Shown here: in pieces, positions 55,560-64,000 of the stretch
Layout of the letters: every line of letters begins with the position of its first letter
Numbering within the stretch: the first letter of the stretch is position 1
Origin: Ligula intestinalis
Taxonomy: Eukaryota > Platyhelminthes > Cestoda > Diphyllobothriidea > Diphyllobothriidae
Assembly: GCA_036362985.1 (NCBI GenBank)
Contig: JAYGXS010000003.1
Location: forward strand, 70,555,989 to 70,619,988
Direction: 5' to 3'
DNA length: 64,000 nucleotides
Position numbers and translations under genes: made by a program
The notes under the pieces: model-generated
What the model was told of the DNA's origin: nothing
Databases searched by the model: none
Seen by the model: only the letters and a program-made list of their open reading frames with translations

Positions 55560-55935
55560 TCCACGGTCGAACTGTTGTGACTAGCTCCACATGAAATGCG
55601 CTTGTGAACGATGGGTGTGACTAGCTCAAGTCTAAGTGCATTTTAGGAAAGCTTGCTGCTTCCGTTTTCTGCAAACAGCCAATCACAGGCAGACTCACAC
55701 ATGACCTCATGTGACGACTGTCGAGCAGACATGACTTCAGATGCCATCCACTGGTTTTCGGTTGTGCGGTCGTCGGTTGGTCCATTTCCTATTGCCTTTT
55801 CTCCCCTTTTTTATGTACAGAATATATTATACCTCCACTCTGGCCTTACCATGACTTCTCTCTCCTTTTAAGGAGCTGGTCCCGGAAAATCGCAGCTGCT
55901 AGGGTTATCCGTATTTATCTTAACACCTCTATATA
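55560..55935 (+). repeat. family M, copy 14 (inside tandem unit 2)
   Basis: Counterpart of copy 13. The terminal stem-loop is eroded (CTATAT in place of CTGCGAT). Confidence 0.6.
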
Positions 55936-55950
55936 AAGGCACGGTTCTTT

Positions 55951-56861
55951 CTTCCTAATAAATGCCTTTCCGTCTGATCTGATCTGGATTGCAGTTTTCC
56001 GCAGTACCCTTCTCACATACCTGAGCATGGTGACAAGACAAAATCAATAAAAACGTTGTCAGTGGCTCGGGTCTTTCTACCTAAACAGTGATTATGCGTC
56101 TGATTTGAGCAGGTTCACGATTATAGAATCATAGGCGGCCTTGAATGACGCAAAAAAATCTTCGCATTTTTTGGGATCGCTTATCCTTCTTTTATTTGGC
56201 TTGACCTTGCAATCCGCCCACGTAACCATTGCCGCACCAGACGGCGACTTCTAACGGTCGTTTTATTTGCGTCTGAACTGTGATTTACATATATCAGTAT
56301 CAGTATTAGTATATTGAGGGCATGTAGGAAAAATTCCTTTGAGTGCCCTATTTGTACATATGTGCACTGGTAGCAAAAAATTGTTGCTTAGACTGTTGGC
56401 GAGGCCAGGTGTCCTGTGTCATAGGATGAAAATAGGAGCAGACAGTGAAAAAACTCCTCAGGGATTTTTAGGAGAAAAACTGTCGCCATTGTGGGAGTAA
56501 TGCCTGGGATTTAGGAGAAAAAAAGGGGGTTCCTACTAGGGGCGCATTGCAAAGGTTCCCAGGATCATCACCTTGTGGAAGCCACGTCCTGATTCTTCCT
56601 TGCTGATTGCAGAGTCCGCCAACGGAACTGGAAAAACAGAGGCATCCGTCCAGATCGTCGACAGTCCGCTTTGGGTCGAACCAAGGGTGAATATTTAGGC
56701 CGTCAGGTCTGGCTGATAAGATCGCCAGCGGGTAATCACGGTACGCAGATAGACAAGTAGGGTAGACCGCGGAGACCTTCGCATAAGGCTATGCGTGGGA
56801 GGGCGTTATAAACAGCAAACGTGAATGGATATAAAAACTAATACTACTGAAAAATTGAAAG
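55951..56861. other. no gene recognised
   Basis: Nothing recognised before the LINE 3' end. Confidence 0.25.
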
Positions 56862-56906
56862 TATTATTATTATTGCAAATTGTCTGTTACGATCCATCGT
56901 GCACTG

Positions 56907-57653
56907 CTATATCGATCCAATTTTTCGCTGAAAACCCTCTAGCGATTCCGATATAACAACGTCCTGAGGAAGCGCATTACACGCTCTGACCACCCTTTTT
57001 GAAAAGAAGTGTTTCCGAGCGTCCAGCCTGGCTCGAGTCACCTTTAATTTGAGAGGATGACCCCTCAGATTCGTGGTCGTTGCGAATTCGAAAAAATCCC
57101 CTGATATAGGACAGCAGTCTTGAAGACGTAATACGCGGAATGCTAGTATCAGGTCCCCCCGAAGCTGCCCGTAGCACAGAGGGAAGTGGTTGAGATTCGA
57201 CAGCCGTGTTTCATAAGGCTGCGAGCCCTGCCCCATAACAAGTTTGGTTGCGCACCGTTGTACCTTTTCCAGGATGTTGATGTCTTTCCTGGCCCAGGGT
57301 CTCCAAGCTTGGATAGCGGATTCTAAGTGCGGTCGTACGAAGGTTCCGAAGACTTTTGTGAAGCACTCTTCATTGAAGGTAGAAAAAGCTCGTTTGAAGA
57401 GGTATAGGATCGACATCGCGGACTTGGCTACCTTTGTGCAATGCAGGGAGGGTTTAAGCGAGGGCGTGATCCAGACTCCCAAGTCTTTCTGGGCGTTCAC
57501 TTCCTTCAATGGTATGTCATTCATTTGGTAAGCCGTGCCGTTTGAAGAACTGGATTTGCCAACTCGAATGGTGGTGCACTTGCTCTCATTGAACGGTAAG
57601 AGCCAGTCCGCCGACCATTTTTGAAGTCTATTTAAATTTTCCTGTAAGTGCAT
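56907..57653 (-). pseudogene. CR1-like LINE reverse transcriptase, C-terminal part
   Basis: Frame of 248 residues beginning 'MHLQENLNRLQKWSADWLLPFNE', which in intact elements follows the ADD box. It continues with 'KDLGVWI' and 'FVRPHLESAIQAW' to the thumb/C-terminal domain. It is out of frame with the preceding reverse transcriptase part because of the deletion at their junction. Confidence 0.8.
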
Positions 57654-57657
57654 TTCG

Positions 57658-58863
57658 TCAGCCGCAGTTCGACAGTTGGACAGTTTTCGAGCGACCGATT
57701 AGGAAGCTTTTTATCCACGTAAGGAGCCTACCCCTTACTCCTATGCGGCTGACTTTATGAGGGAGGCGGTGGTGTGGCACGCTTTCGAAAGCCTTTTTGA
57801 ATTCAATATAGACAACATGCACTGAGTTTCCACTATCGACTGCCTCAGTCCACCGTTCTAAACGGTAGAGCAAGTTTGTAACGCAGGACCTACCTCTACG
57901 AAAACCATGCTGAGCATCCGATAGCAGATGGTTTTGTTCCAGGAACTGCATAAGTTGTTGCTTGATAACGCTTTCCATGATTTTGCAACAGATTGCAGTA
58001 AGGCTGACTGGTCGGTAGTTATTCGCTGAGACCCGGCTTCCCCCCTTGTATAGCAGCGTAATCCTCGCGGATTTCCAATCTACTGGTAGGCATCCGGTTT
58101 CGAAGGAGGTTTGGAAGAGCATATAGAGTGGTTTGGCCAACTCATTGACGAGCTCCTTCAAAATCTTGGCTGGTACGTCGTCGGGACCTGGTGACTTCGA
58201 TTCTTTTAACCTTAAGGGTTCCTTAAGAACAACCGCCTCGGGAAATTTGACAGTCTCAACTATTGTATCCGCTTCGGTGTCGTCGGTGGGGTGATCGTAT
58301 GCCGTTTCCTTTGTGAAGACTGATCGGAAAAATTTCGAAAGATGATCAGCCTTTGCTTCATCATCTATCAAGTCTCTCCCCTCAGCGGTCCTCAGCAGGG
58401 GGATCGGATCCTTGTTTTTGGTACTCTGCCTGAGGTAACTGTAAAACAGCTTGGGGTTCACTGTGGCCCGGTTTAGCAAGTCTGCTTCGAAAGCCCATCT
58501 TGTTTTGAGAATAAGACCATTGACCCGGTTTCTCTGAGTTTTGTAGGCACTGACAGATGCAAGAGTCCTGTCTGCTAGCATTTTTTCCACAGCTTCCGCT
58601 TTTTGTTCACTTCTATTTTTAAGGCCTGCGTAAGCCATCGCGGTCAAGTGTTCACCTTTTTTCGCGAAATTGGACAGTGGTTGTCGATGAGTCTGTGCAG
58701 TGTGGTCCGGAACGCTTCCCAGTCCGCAGTTATGTTTCCAGAAAATAGAGTTTCCCAATCGGCGTGCGTGAGTTCGGTCTTCATTCGATCGAAATCGCCT
58801 CGCCAAATATTTCGTCTTGCTGTTGAGGGTGTCTCCGGTATTGAAAATAACGAGTGCTCCCAT
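57658..58863 (-). pseudogene. CR1-like LINE reverse transcriptase, N-terminal part
   Basis: The real homologous part starts near residue 90 ('MLADRTLASVSAYKTQ'); before that the frame is a shifted reading. It contains 'SPGPDDVPAKILKEL', 'WKSARITLLYKGGS', 'NYRPVSLTAICCKIMESVI' and 'QHGFRRGRSCVTNLL'. Motif A reads 'YIEFKKAFESVPH', with Glu where catalytic Asp is expected. The frame ends directly at the junction where the GVPQGS and ADD region is missing, so it cannot encode an active enzyme. Confidence 0.85.
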
Positions 58864-59513
58864 AGCAGTACAACATGGTCGCTTTTACCTAGTGGTGGCA
58901 GACATGACACTTCGTCGATGCTGTCCTGCGATTTCATGAGAACGAGGTCCAGACAGTTGGACTGTTGGCCATCGCGCATCCTTGTCGGAAAAAAGACGTG
59001 TTGCGTGAGAAATAACTTCAGAGTCATGCTCAGAAGGCAGCTGTCGAAGGTTAAATCGGAGCTAGGTGCGCAGGCCGCACCCCAGTCGATGTGAGGCGCG
59101 TTAAAGTCCCCCACAATCAGGATGTCCGATCGTGCAGTAATCTTTTCCAGCTCCTCTAGCAAGGAGGCATCCACTACTGGCTCTCTTCTCGGTGGTCGGT
59201 AGAGTGTCAGTACATCGAGGTTGGGTGCACCTGGTACTTTAATGGACAGCCAGATGGCCTCGGAAGTACGCGCCAGTTTATCCGTTTTGTCTAAAACTGT
59301 GAGTCCATTTTTCACGTATGTTGCTACGCCACCGCCTTGACGACCTTCTCTGTCTTTTCTGAACAGTTGATAGCCAGGCATGGATACCTCGCCGTCGGCT
59401 ACCTGTTCAGACAGCCAAGTTTCCGTTATTGAAACTATATCTGGTGATAATTCAAAGGCATGAATCTTCAGCTCGTCAAGCTTTGAAAGCATACTCTGTC
59501 CATTTGTGTACAT
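58644..59513 (-). pseudogene. CR1-like LINE apurinic-type endonuclease domain
   Basis: 289-residue frame of the exonuclease-endonuclease-phosphatase fold: 'SITETWL' (catalytic Glu), 'GGGVATYV', 'LYRPP', 'IVGDFNAPHIDW' and 'KSDHVVL' (catalytic Asp-His). These domains nick target DNA for target-primed reverse transcription. The fold looks complete, but the frame ends at a TGA followed in the same frame by 'PRWLTQAL', showing that the stop is a mutation. Confidence 0.88.
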
Positions 59514-59583
59514 GAAAGTTAACTTTCTTTTTGCTCGAGAATTGGTTACATTACAGTTAGGCTCTCCCCACCCCTTTCCGGGT

Positions 59584-59815
59584 CGACTGTGCGGTCATCC
59601 GGGGAGGATCTTTCCTGAGGGAGAACAGTGGACGCTGGATCACTTGGTTGTTGTAAATAACCAAATGTTTTTCCCCTTCGTTCTGCCTCTGTATGTTTTT
59701 CGATTGGACTCAATCCTCCCCCTACTGAGCCGACTGTGTGGTTATCCGGAACGGACCTATCCAAGGTGAGAACAATGGACGTTGAATCACTTGGTTGTTG
59801 TAAATAACCAAGTGC
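59584..59815 (-). repeat. two tandem units in LINE 5' region, each with a hairpin
   Basis: Segments starting at 59584 and 59731 (period about 147 bp) share 'cgactgtg(c/t)ggt(c/t)atccgg', 'gagaaca(g/a)tgga' and the palindrome CACTTGGTT...AACCAAGTG (59641-59667 with one mismatch; 59788-59814 perfect 9-bp arms). Repeated 5' units often carry LINE promoters; that role is inferred. Confidence 0.65.
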
Positions 59816-59924
59816 AGCTTATTCGTCTCGACGAGAACTACGTCCTCATCGTCGTCAAATCAGTTTTGGTGGTGGTGACATGAGTGACCCAGTGTAAAGT
59901 GGTAAGCGTTCCGCAGTTGACACT

Positions 59925-60200
59925 ATCTCTGGGGCTCAATTAAGCTAAATCCTGGCAACTGCGATCTTCAGGCCAGGTTCCTTAGGAAGAAGAAAGTCAT
60001 AGGAAGGCCAGAGTGGTAGGCAGTAGAATATTGACGGTCAGACGACCGCACAAACGCAAGCCAGTGGATGGCATCTGAAGTGAAGTCTGCTCCGCTGTCG
60101 TCACATGAGGTTTTGTGTGAGTCGGCCTGTGAGTGGCTCTTCCAGAGGACGGAAGTATCAAGCATTCACAAGTGCACTTCGACTTGAGCTAGTCACGACA
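59925..60200 (-). repeat. family M, copy 15
   Basis: Subtype of copies 12-14, opposite strand ('gacgaccgcac', 'gtcacatgagg', 'ggctcttccagaggacgg'). A further 30-bp tract ('agctagtcact') is duplicated at 60188 and 60229. Confidence 0.65.
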
Positions 60201-60582
60201 AGCAAACACAAGTACGCTTCGTGTGGAGCTAGTCACTACAACACCACTATGTCTCCATGATAGCGCTCTTATCCGAAGTCTGTCGTTCTGTCCAGTGCTC
60301 GAACAATGGCTTGTTAAAATCTGGGTGCTCATTAACGTGCAGTCAACGGAACAGTATTTAACTCTCCTGGTGACCGCCTGTTGGCTTTCAGTCAAAGTCG
60401 AGGCTGAGGAAGTGGCAGTGATCATTCCAACCGTCGGAATTGTGTATCAGCTTGGACACAACCACTTCTTCTCTGTGTCGTCTCCAGACTAGTCCAGCAG
60501 CTACCCGTAGCGCGATGGGTAGTGCACTCATGGAAGCCGCAGGTGTTGGTTGGGAGCAGGTGTTCCGCTCAGGTATCGCGGG

Positions 60583-60760
60583 GGGTTAAGTAAGTTCAAC
60601 CTAGAAACTACGATCTTCAGACTCCGGTTCCGTAGAAGAAGAGATGTCATGGGGGACAGAGTGGTACGACAAGTATATTCTGCACAGAAGGAATGAAGAA
60701 TAGGTAGTGTGACAGCTGTCCCAGTGTCCTCACATGCCCGCCAGGCTTAACCTAGTGGCT
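60583..60760 (-). repeat. family M, copy 16
   Basis: Short copy starting at the stem-loop end ('ggggggttaagtaagttcaacc', 'cgatcttcag') and truncated after about 180 bp. Confidence 0.55.
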
Positions 60761-61252
60761 GATCTAGTGTCTCCTTTTTCCCCTGTGTCTGAACGGCCGC
60801 GACAGCCCCGTTAACTAACAGACGCTCTAACAAAACACGGCCGCCCCAGACTTGGCCTCAGCATAGTCAAGGCCACATCTGCAGGCGGCGCTTACTAAGC
60901 GCGCATCGGCCAGCCTGCTTTCTCACCCATAGTTCTTTATGTTCATGTTCTCCTGACTGGCCCTTTGACCTGCCCAACCAGACACCCTAAACACACTCCG
61001 GCGTTCTGACACGAACAATAGAAAACGCTTACACAACACACCACTGCTACCTTGTTCACAGAACGTTTGCATTACAACACACCCCTTCTGACAAGCTCCC
61101 AGACGGACGTTTTTATCTCTCGCAAGCAAACAGTCTATTCACGGCAACTTTAATAATAATATGTTTATTATGCCAGTTTTCAGGCAATTGTAAAGAGTTG
61201 GTAATGCACCTCTTGGGCGCCTTCCAACACCTCGAAGATCGGAAAAAACCTA
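60761..61252. other. no gene recognised
   Basis: Nothing recognised. Confidence 0.25.
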
Positions 61253-61338
61253 AAACAAACTCCCTATGTTGCAGCCAGTATTGGTTTTGTTTCAGGGTTT
61301 TTGTTTTGTCAATACTGGGCGAGATAGGGAGTTTGTTT
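61253..61338. repeat. inverted repeat with 30-bp arms
   Basis: 61253-61283 pairs with 61310-61338: AAACAAACTCCCTAT and CAGTATTG match exactly, with a 6-7 base mismatched bulge between. The loop is about 26 bases. It could form a strong hairpin in DNA or RNA. Confidence 0.7.
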
Positions 61339-61589
61339 CAAGTGAAACAAACCTGCCTTCAAAGGTATGATACAAACGGAATAAATGTACAGTTGTAAGC
61401 TGAGTTGACTCATCAGCAGGAGACCTGTTTCATATCTTTTAAAAACATTAGTTCGAGACGGAGAGGGTTGGCACAAGAACACAGTGTTCTCAGTCTTCCT
61501 TCAATGGTTGTCGGCAAAAGTTGCGCGCTATCGGCTGAAGGGTTAGCAGACTGCGGGCTGCTGCTTCAGCAGCATTATCTTCAGCATGA

Positions 61590-62480
61590 AGCCTGGCGGG
61601 GGTCAAAGTCCACGAACGCCATCAGGGTGAAAGAGAGATTCCACCGAGTCAGCACCCAAACTTCGTGAAAGTTGTCCTGAATGTAGAAAACTAGTTATAG
61701 CTCTCTTAAACATAGGGTAGTTTTGCTGGGATTTAATACTTTTGGGCAGCTTATTCCAGATTGATATGGCGTTTACTGAAAAGAATTGCCGGTACTTAAC
61801 TGTACGTGCCATAGGAAAAAATAAAAATACATCTCGATGACTGGTGCGTCGAGAGTGCTCAAGCTACCTTATTGTACTAAGAGGATTAAAGGTTTGACCA
61901 TTCAAAAGTTTAAACAGAAAAAATAGACCCTTCTGCAATCGACGAAGCCATAGGGGATCCAGCTTTATAAGTTCACACCTATGTTGGTAGGCTAAGTTAC
62001 GGTGTTCTGTAGTGAAAACTCTTCTAGTGAAGAAGTGCTGCACCGACTCTATTTTCTTCCGTTCACTAGTGCGCAGAAGACTGAATAGGGGCGAGCAGTA
62101 TTCAAGACAAGGTCTCACGTACATATTATAAAGGCCAGTTCTAACCTTGATAGTCTTAAAATTTCTAAGGATAGATCCGGTGGTTCGGCGTGCTTTCGAG
62201 ACTATCAGGGCACAGTGCTCTGACAAATTGAGACTATTAGAGTAGGATATGCCCAAATCCTTGATAACTCCTGGGACATTTAGTTCGTGGCCGTCAATGC
62301 TTAATTCCGGTTAATGATCGTCGCCAACAACCATAACGGAACATTTGTGCCATGAAAGGGTGAGGCGCCATGTGCAACACCACTGGGCGAAGGCATGAAG
62401 ATCCTTTTTTATCAGCTCGAGCACGATGTTGCGATCTGCCGGGTACGAATAAATTTGGCCCTAACATTTGACTGCCTCCT
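61590..62480 (-). pseudogene. LINE reverse transcriptase C-terminal remnant
   Basis: Minus-strand frames join into the part after the catalytic box: 'NIVLELIKKDLHAFAQWCCTWRLTLSWHKC', a TAA, 'DGHELNVPGVIKDLGISYSNSLNL', 'VRPCLEYCSPLF' and 'NAISIWNKLPKSI'. At least one stop and one frameshift. It resembles CR1/Jockey-group tails and is a different family from the element at 56862-59870. 5'-truncated. Confidence 0.78.
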
Positions 62481-62639
62481 CCTATCAGACGGAATACTCA
62501 TAGTGTAGTGGTCATAGTAGATCACACATCCTTTACCGCTACAGTAGACATACGTGAACCATCGGAGCACCTGTCCATCCCTCAGGGCAGCTTGACCCGA
62601 AGTGCCGGTCCGACGACAGTCATCGCGTTGAGGCCCTTG

Positions 62640-62780
62640 CGAGTTGGCCTTGAATGCTGATTGGCTGGATGGATTGGCTAGGCAGCCGGGCGTAGGCAGC
62701 CGGTGCATGTGCACCCGTTGGCGGCGGTGAGCCGTCACGTGATGATCGTCAGTGCTGAGTGAGTCTCCACACAGTTTCGC
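62640..62780 (+). repeat. repeat block shared with 12460-12640
   Basis: Second copy of the 'ggtgcatg', 'ggcggtgag', 'gagtgagtc' tract. Confidence 0.4.
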
Positions 62781-62839
62781 GGAGGAAGGAGACGGTTACT
62801 ACTGTATCTGTTGACATCAAAAGGGGTGTTAAGACCACT

Positions 62840-63310
62840 ACAGTTCAACCCTAACGACTGCGATCTTCCAGGCCCGGTTCCTTAGGAGATAAGAGAAGTC
62901 TTGGGAAACCAGAGCTGCTGGAAAATTGTATTCTGTACAGAATAAAAAGGAGAATAGTTAGCAGAAGGTTTGACTCGATCTGGATTTCCCTCGACCGTGA
63001 GAGCCGTGTGAGAGAGCAGTGGTAGTGCGTCCGCCCCGCGAGGGGGCAGAATGCCAAGTAAGTCTAGCGTCAGTCATTCTCGAACGACCACCGAATCATC
63101 TTTCGGCCTCGCTGGCTTGATGGTGATTGGATGGACCGCACGAAGGTAGACATTGGTGTGGGCGGTGAATGTCTCATGCGCCAGTTTGCGTCTGGTCGGA
63201 GGCAGGCCGAAAATTACATTCGCACAAGGGCCTGCTCTGAGTGATCTTGTCTGTGACGTCAAGAGATAGGCAAGCGTCTGGCAGAAATGACCACTACACT
63301 GATTCCACGG
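62840..63310 (-). repeat. family M, copy 17
   Basis: Starts with the stem-loop end ('gcgatcttccaggcccggttc') and has 'ttctgtacagaataaa'. The body matches copy 6 on the opposite strand. Confidence 0.62.
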
Positions 63311-64000
63311 CGACCCAGGCAACATGGTCTATGCTGATGCGGACATTGAAGGTGCCAAGGGCATTCAACTTGTCTGCCTTCAGCACCGACGTTAGGAGTA
63401 CGTGCAGGTATTCAAAGAATTTATTTCAAGCACCGTCGGGTCTGGTCCTTGTGGGCTGGGGCAAAGGCGATGAGATTGGTAGCAAACTGTCTCCCCTGAA
63501 TAATCAGAGCCAGAATCATCCGACGGTCCTTGTTGCCCTGCAGCATAAAAGGCAAAGGCAGATGAGAGGATGGCAAATTCGCACTTATTCTCGAGCGAAC
63601 AGCACTTTCTGCAATTCCGACCGGTTGCTCCACGGACTGTCCGGGCTGCCAGAGTAAACAGAATCACTCCAGGGGCCTGTAGGGTGGGGTGTAGGGAATA
63701 GAGACGGCAGGTATTTGGTCAGTTTGTTGTTTTTACTGTGAGTTTTGTGTCTGAAAGCCACGGGCTGTTTGCAGAATATGTTTTTAGCACTGTCACAAGT
63801 TGCTGTGTTGACCAGAAATCAAATGTCAGGGAAAACGGTTTTGATAGAGAGAGAGAGAGATTTACTGCCAGAAATTAGACAGTACAAAGGCCATGTTTTG
63901 AATCAACTGCCAGCTGCGTCTGCACGCCAAGTGTGTCTGCTGCTACGATGCCCTGAGTGAGGAGTGTGTCCTTAGCCAATTAGGTGGCACGGCGCACATC
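63311..64000. other. right end, no gene recognised
   Basis: Overlapping frames of 70-138 residues on both strands carry no recognisable motif. A (GA)n run lies at 63848-63862. Confidence 0.3.

Larger units (their letters stand above)
54432..55945 (+). repeat. tandem duplication, unit 2
   Basis: Second unit, differing from unit 1 by an extra segment at about 54540-54695 that holds a PLE-end-like fragment. Confidence 0.7.
56862..59870 (-). mobile_element. CR1-like LINE, near full length but defective
   Basis: Minus strand: 5' region with two tandem units (59584-59815), endonuclease (59513-58644), reverse transcriptase (58863-57658), C-terminal region (57653-56907), and an (ATA)n 3' tail (complement of 56862-56874). 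Lesions are a TGA at 58644-58646, a frameshift in an A run at 58581-58588, and a deletion at about 57655 that removes the catalytic ADD block. Confidence 0.85.

Noticed and set aside
63241..63657. 138-residue open frame
   Set aside because: Overlaps frames on the other strand of similar length, partly covers family M, and has no motif.
1..64000. CRISPR array, operon or bacterial origin
   Set aside because: No regular spacer-repeat pattern or bacterial gene organisation; content is clearly eukaryotic.

Overview
The window reads as gene-poor, repeat-dense nuclear DNA of an invertebrate animal. The mix of CBL-type host gene, Ty3/gypsy, CR1/RTE-like LINEs, Penelope-like elements, Helitron and Tigger remnants, and very abundant short non-autonomous repeats is what I would expect of a large flatworm (tapeworm-like) genome. 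That assignment is inference from repeat and protein style, not from a marker gene.

Layout. 408-4607 holds a nearly intact Ty3/gypsy retrotransposon on the minus strand: two LTRs, a 5-bp target duplication and one open gag-pol frame. 7082-9175 is the only convincing host gene, a single-exon CBL E3 ubiquitin ligase (4H-EF-SH2 tyrosine-kinase-binding region, RING, proline-rich tail, UBA) with a polyadenylation signal at 9507. From 9.6 kb onward the DNA is almost wholly made of transposable-element pieces. There are Penelope-like (PLE) 3' ends of several lineages at 9.64-10.41, 10.89-11.26, 14.5-15.24, 33.77-34.77, 35.86-36.39, 38.53-39.10, 51.63-52.27 and perhaps 54.55-54.69 kb. RTE-like LINE pieces lie at 12.87-13.47 and 48.6-48.8 kb. 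A second LINE family is at 19.61-20.75 and 35.64-37.15 kb. Two inverted tRNA-derived SINE copies are at 18.26-18.73 kb. A Tigger/pogo transposase remnant split by a short repeat is at 27.78-28.91 kb. A decayed Helitron Rep region is at 29.5-31.85 kb. A CR1-like LINE with an internal deletion is at 56.86-59.87 kb, and another LINE 3' end at 61.59-62.48 kb.

A short interspersed repeat, called family M here, recurs about 17 times on both strands. All copies share one end: a tract of about 130 bp that can fold into a nested terminal stem-loop. The body behind it differs between subtypes.

The most interesting signals are three. First, hammerhead-ribozyme-like cores sit in the PLE ends, with core, stem I and cleavage triplet conserved between copies that otherwise differ, and several PLE copies are flanked by inverted terminal repeats. 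Second, the gypsy element lacks a canonical tRNA primer site and instead carries an 18-nt perfect complement between its LTR and the sequence next to the 5' LTR, which suggests self-priming. Third, the CBL protein has cysteine where the E2-contacting RING tryptophan is expected. Apart from the gypsy element and CBL, I see no intact protein gene. Stretches described as empty mean only that nothing was recognisable by eye.
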